26,983 bases of DNA, taken from contig JAKQQP010000049.1 in NCBI GenBank assembly GCA_029564115.1, positions 1-26,983 on the forward strand, in the 5' to 3' direction. This stretch comes from Candidatus Rifleibacteriota bacterium (lineage in GTDB: Bacteria; Riflebacteria; Ozemobacteria; Ozemobacterales; Ozemobacteraceae). Positions 25,313-26,983 of the stretch are shown here, in pieces. The notes beneath the pieces are model-generated. The model made no database searches and was not told the DNA's origin. It worked only from the letters and a program-made list of their open reading frames with translations. Both the position numbers and the translations under genes were made by a program. Every line of letters starts with the position of its first letter. Positions within the stretch are counted from its first letter, which is position 1.

Positions 25313-25629
25313 CAGGCCTCTCCAGACCAGTGACTCGTCTGTGTTATTTTTACCAGACTTGAGCCAGCCACTTACTTGCTCTTTACTATCTCCATTTTAC
25401 TGAAAATCAGCCACTTTATCAAATTCATTTTATTGTCTTCTCTTCGATTACTCGATATATTGTCGCAAGTTTGCAATAAAACTTCGATCAAGACTACGAG
25501 TATGAAGCTGGCTTTTGTCATCCTGTATTGCCAAGATTTAGATGTTAAATAGATATAAAATGCCGAAAATCATGTGTTATATTCAGGGGTGTGATTTTTT
25601 TTCATAAACCTCAACAGACAGGAAGTCAG
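25313..25629. other. Divergent intergenic region
   Basis: These 317 AT-rich bases hold no gene. They carry the kinase-operon promoter at 25394-25422. A weak forward promoter candidate, TTGCCA at 25528-25533 followed by AT-rich -10-like bases near 25550-25559, may serve the VF530 gene. Confidence 0.55.
25394..25422 (-). promoter_or_regulatory. Sigma70-type promoter of the sensor-kinase operon
   Basis: On the minus strand TTGATA (plus 25417-25422) and TAAAAT (plus 25394-25399) match the consensus at five of six positions each, with the ideal 17-base spacer. The -10 box is about 80 bases before the TTG start, giving a leader of roughly 75 bases. Confidence 0.65.
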
Positions 25630-25992
25630 ATGACTGAAAATGAAGTGCCGGCCGGCGGCAAAGAAATGCGACAGCAACCGAATAATCCGCTTCACGGCGT
25701 CACCCTCGAAAAAATACTGACGACGCTTCGCGCCCATTACAGCTGGAAAGAGTTGAACCAGCGGGTCGAGCTCAACTGCTTTTTCTGTCACCCCAGCATC
25801 AAGTCGAGTCTGACTTTTCTGCGCAAAAACGACTGGGCTCGCAAGAAGGTCGAAAATCTTTACCTCGAACTTATTACCAGTCTCGAAGCTGGCTCTGCCG
25901 ATCAAAACAACGTCACCGCGCCAGCCCCCGCCCCCCGAAAAAAGCGTATCAAGGCTGACCCGTCTAAAATTCGCCCCCCCAAATGCCTCTGA
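25630..25992 (+). CDS. VF530/DUF2132 family small protein
   Basis: The protein is 120 residues from the ATG at 25630 (AGGAAG at 25620-25625); an in-frame GTG at 25591 is less likely. The core [16 protein letters not shown] (18-33), [43 protein letters not shown] matches the VF530 family. VF530 is a small helical fold whose structure suggested DNA binding, although its biological role is not established. The C-terminal tail (about 97-120) is Pro-rich and strongly basic ([11 protein letters not shown]), which would suit nucleic-acid contact. Length with the tail is longer than the bare domain (about 75). It is monocistronic and ends before a strong hairpin. Confidence 0.85.
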   Translation: MTENEVPAGGKEMRQQPNNPLHGVTLEKILTTLRAHYSWKELNQRVELNCFFCHPSIKSSLTFLRKNDWARKKVENLYLELITSLEAGSADQNNVTAPAPAPRKKRIKADPSKIRPPKCL

Positions 25993-26046
25993 TAAAGTAA
26001 GAGTTTGCGGTCACAATCGCCTGCAGCTTTAAGGTTTGCCAAAACA

Positions 26047-26085
26047 GCAACATCCCCGGCTATTTCTGCTGGCCGGGAATGTTGC
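26047..26085. terminator. Shared hairpin terminator between converging genes
   Basis: GCAACAT-C-CCCGGC (26047-26060) pairs with GCCGGG-A-ATGTTGC (26072-26085), with one mismatch and an 11-base loop. On the minus strand it is followed by TGTTTTGG and lies 16 bases after the kinase-like gene. On the plus strand it is 54 bases after the VF530 gene but has no T-run, so it acts best for the minus-strand gene. Confidence 0.6.
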
Positions 26086-26101
26086 GTCTGAGTCAGAGTC
26101 T

Positions 26102-26983
26102 TTAATTTGCCGCCATTTCGGCGTATTTGCGGTAGAAGGCAGCGCGTTCAGCCGCGTCTGGAATTTCTTTGCGCGGCACGACCACGACATTCGGGCCCTG
26201 GGGCTTTGTAAAAGACTGTTCCATGAACATTTTTACGATTGCGGGCGGTACCGGGTAAAGGATATCGAAGGGGTCCTGTTCGGCTTTGCCTTCGCGAATC
26301 GCTTTGGTGCGTTCCATGGTTCTTTCGGTATTGGTCTGAATGAGATCGAGTATCTTGCAGACATTCGGGCTCAGGCCTTTTCTGTCGACCTTGTCGAGTG
26401 TGGTTCCCCATAGGTTGATCGCTCTGAGTTCGTTGACTTCGCTGCTGGTGAGGCTGACAGTCGGTTCGAAATAAACCAGTTTCATGCGGTACGGAATCCC
26501 GGCATAAAGCGGGTCGGGGTTTTCCATGGTGATGGGTGAGCGGTATTCGAGGTCGGTATTGACGCCGTTGTAGAAGACGCTGTAACCACGGCCGAGATAG
26601 AGATCGGTCATGCGGTTAACCACGAACCATGCCAGGGTGCTTTCCCAGGGTGCGAAGCAGGGCCCGAAGTCTTTGAACAGCATGTATCTGATGTTGTCGC
26701 ATGAGGCATTAACCACATTGCCAAGTTCATGGTAAAAGGTCGATTTGCCGCAGCCGGCCGCACCAATCGGAATAATCAGCTTCGGGTTTTTTGAGGTGAG
26801 CGTGTTTTTGTTCCAGTTTTTGTTTGCTTTCAAAGAAGCCGCAATAAAGGCTTCCATGTGTTCTTCGCCTTTTTTGAGCAGAGCGTTCGGGTCTTGCTCG
26901 GTGATCTGGGCGATCAGAATGGCGAGATAGGTGTTGATTACGTGATAGGGGCTGAGTTTGAAGCAGAAGTCGAACTTTGCCAG
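26102..26983 (-). CDS. P-loop ATPase/kinase-like protein (5' end outside window)
   Basis: The frame is open from 26102 to the right edge: 293 residues are present and the N-terminus is missing. An ATG at 26857 is internal, since the coding frame clearly continues upstream (LSPYHVINTYLAILIAQITEQDP). The Walker A motif GAAGCGKST sits early in the visible part, followed by ASCDNIRYML. That arrangement resembles AAA_33-type or zeta-toxin/polynucleotide-kinase-like P-loop kinases, where a D-x-I-R segment binds the second substrate. A later YNGVNTDLEYRSP segment would be the Walker-B-side loop (compare DNTNL in related kinases). The substrate is unknown. The C-terminal third is helical and charged. 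Confidence 0.7.
   Translation of the reverse strand: MAKFDFCFKLSPYHVINTYLAILIAQITEQDPNALLKKGEEHMEAFIAASLKANKNWNKNTLTSKNPKLIIPIGAAGCGKSTFYHELGNVVNASCDNIRYMLFKDFGPCFAPWESTLAWFVVNRMTDLYLGRGYSVFYNGVNTDLEYRSPITMENPDPLYAGIPYRMKLVYFEPTVSLTSSEVNELRAINLWGTTLDKVDRKGLSPNVCKILDLIQTNTERTMERTKAIREGKAEQDPFDILYPVPPAIVKMFMEQSFTKPQGPNVVVVPRKEIPDAAERAAFYRKYAEMAAN

Noticed and set aside
1..26983. CRISPR arrays, tRNA or rRNA genes, phage attachment sites
   Set aside because: Scanning by eye found no regular direct repeats with spacers, no cloverleaf with a CCA-type end and no integrase gene; short or diverged cases could be missed.

Overview
The window has no rRNA, tRNA or CRISPR array. It reads as a stretch of bacterial chromosome from an anaerobic or facultatively anaerobic, probably Gram-negative organism. 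The reasons are a Na+-pumping biotin-dependent decarboxylase (oadGAB), several exported proteins, and an LpxH-like metallophosphoesterase. Base composition is balanced by eye and genes are tightly packed on both strands. I cannot assign a lineage from sequence alone; an uncultivated candidate phylum (Riflebacteria-like) is only a guess.

Layout, left to right. Positions 2-139 hold the 3' tail of an IS256/Mutator-type transposase gene cut by the window edge. It is followed after 42 bases by a forward operon: oadG-oadA-oadB, a small Cys-rich zinc-ribbon protein, and psuG (182-4809). A reverse RDD/zinc-ribbon membrane protein (4797-5609) converges on psuG. Next come a forward pair of unknown proteins (5799-7374), a reverse ZIP metal transporter (7395-8225) and a forward metallophosphoesterase (8384-9565). 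A 281-base gap then carries a 72-base REP/MITE-like palindromic element and the leader of an orphan Cache-HAMP sensor (9847-11016). The DNA-repair pair sbcD-sbcC fills 11088-15574.

A divergent metabolic pair follows: a reverse glyoxylate/hydroxypyruvate reductase (15583-16566) and a forward glycerate 2-kinase (16737-18212). Their shared upstream region contains a perfect 16-bp palindrome that looks like an operator. Together they would reduce hydroxypyruvate or glyoxylate-type acids and turn glycerate into 2-phosphoglycerate. A reverse pair of exported enzymes (18258-19694: a secreted C26-type amidotransferase and a DUF1287 protein) is divergent from a large secreted beta-propeller protein (19858-22278).

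The right end carries a reverse signalling operon (25312 to 22594): a hybrid histidine kinase with a periplasmic solute-binding sensor domain, a stand-alone DivK-type receiver, and a membrane-anchored protein of unknown function. This operon has a good sigma70-type promoter and a recognisable terminator. Last are a forward VF530 (DUF2132) protein and a reverse P-loop NTPase/kinase that runs off the window, converging on a strong shared hairpin.

Most of the window is ordinary housekeeping and accessory content. The most unusual items are the exported amidotransferase/DUF1287 pair, the output-less Cache-HAMP gene with a possible frameshift remnant, the palindromic operator in the glycerate cassette, the REP-like palindrome, and the sensor kinase operon with its unknown third member.
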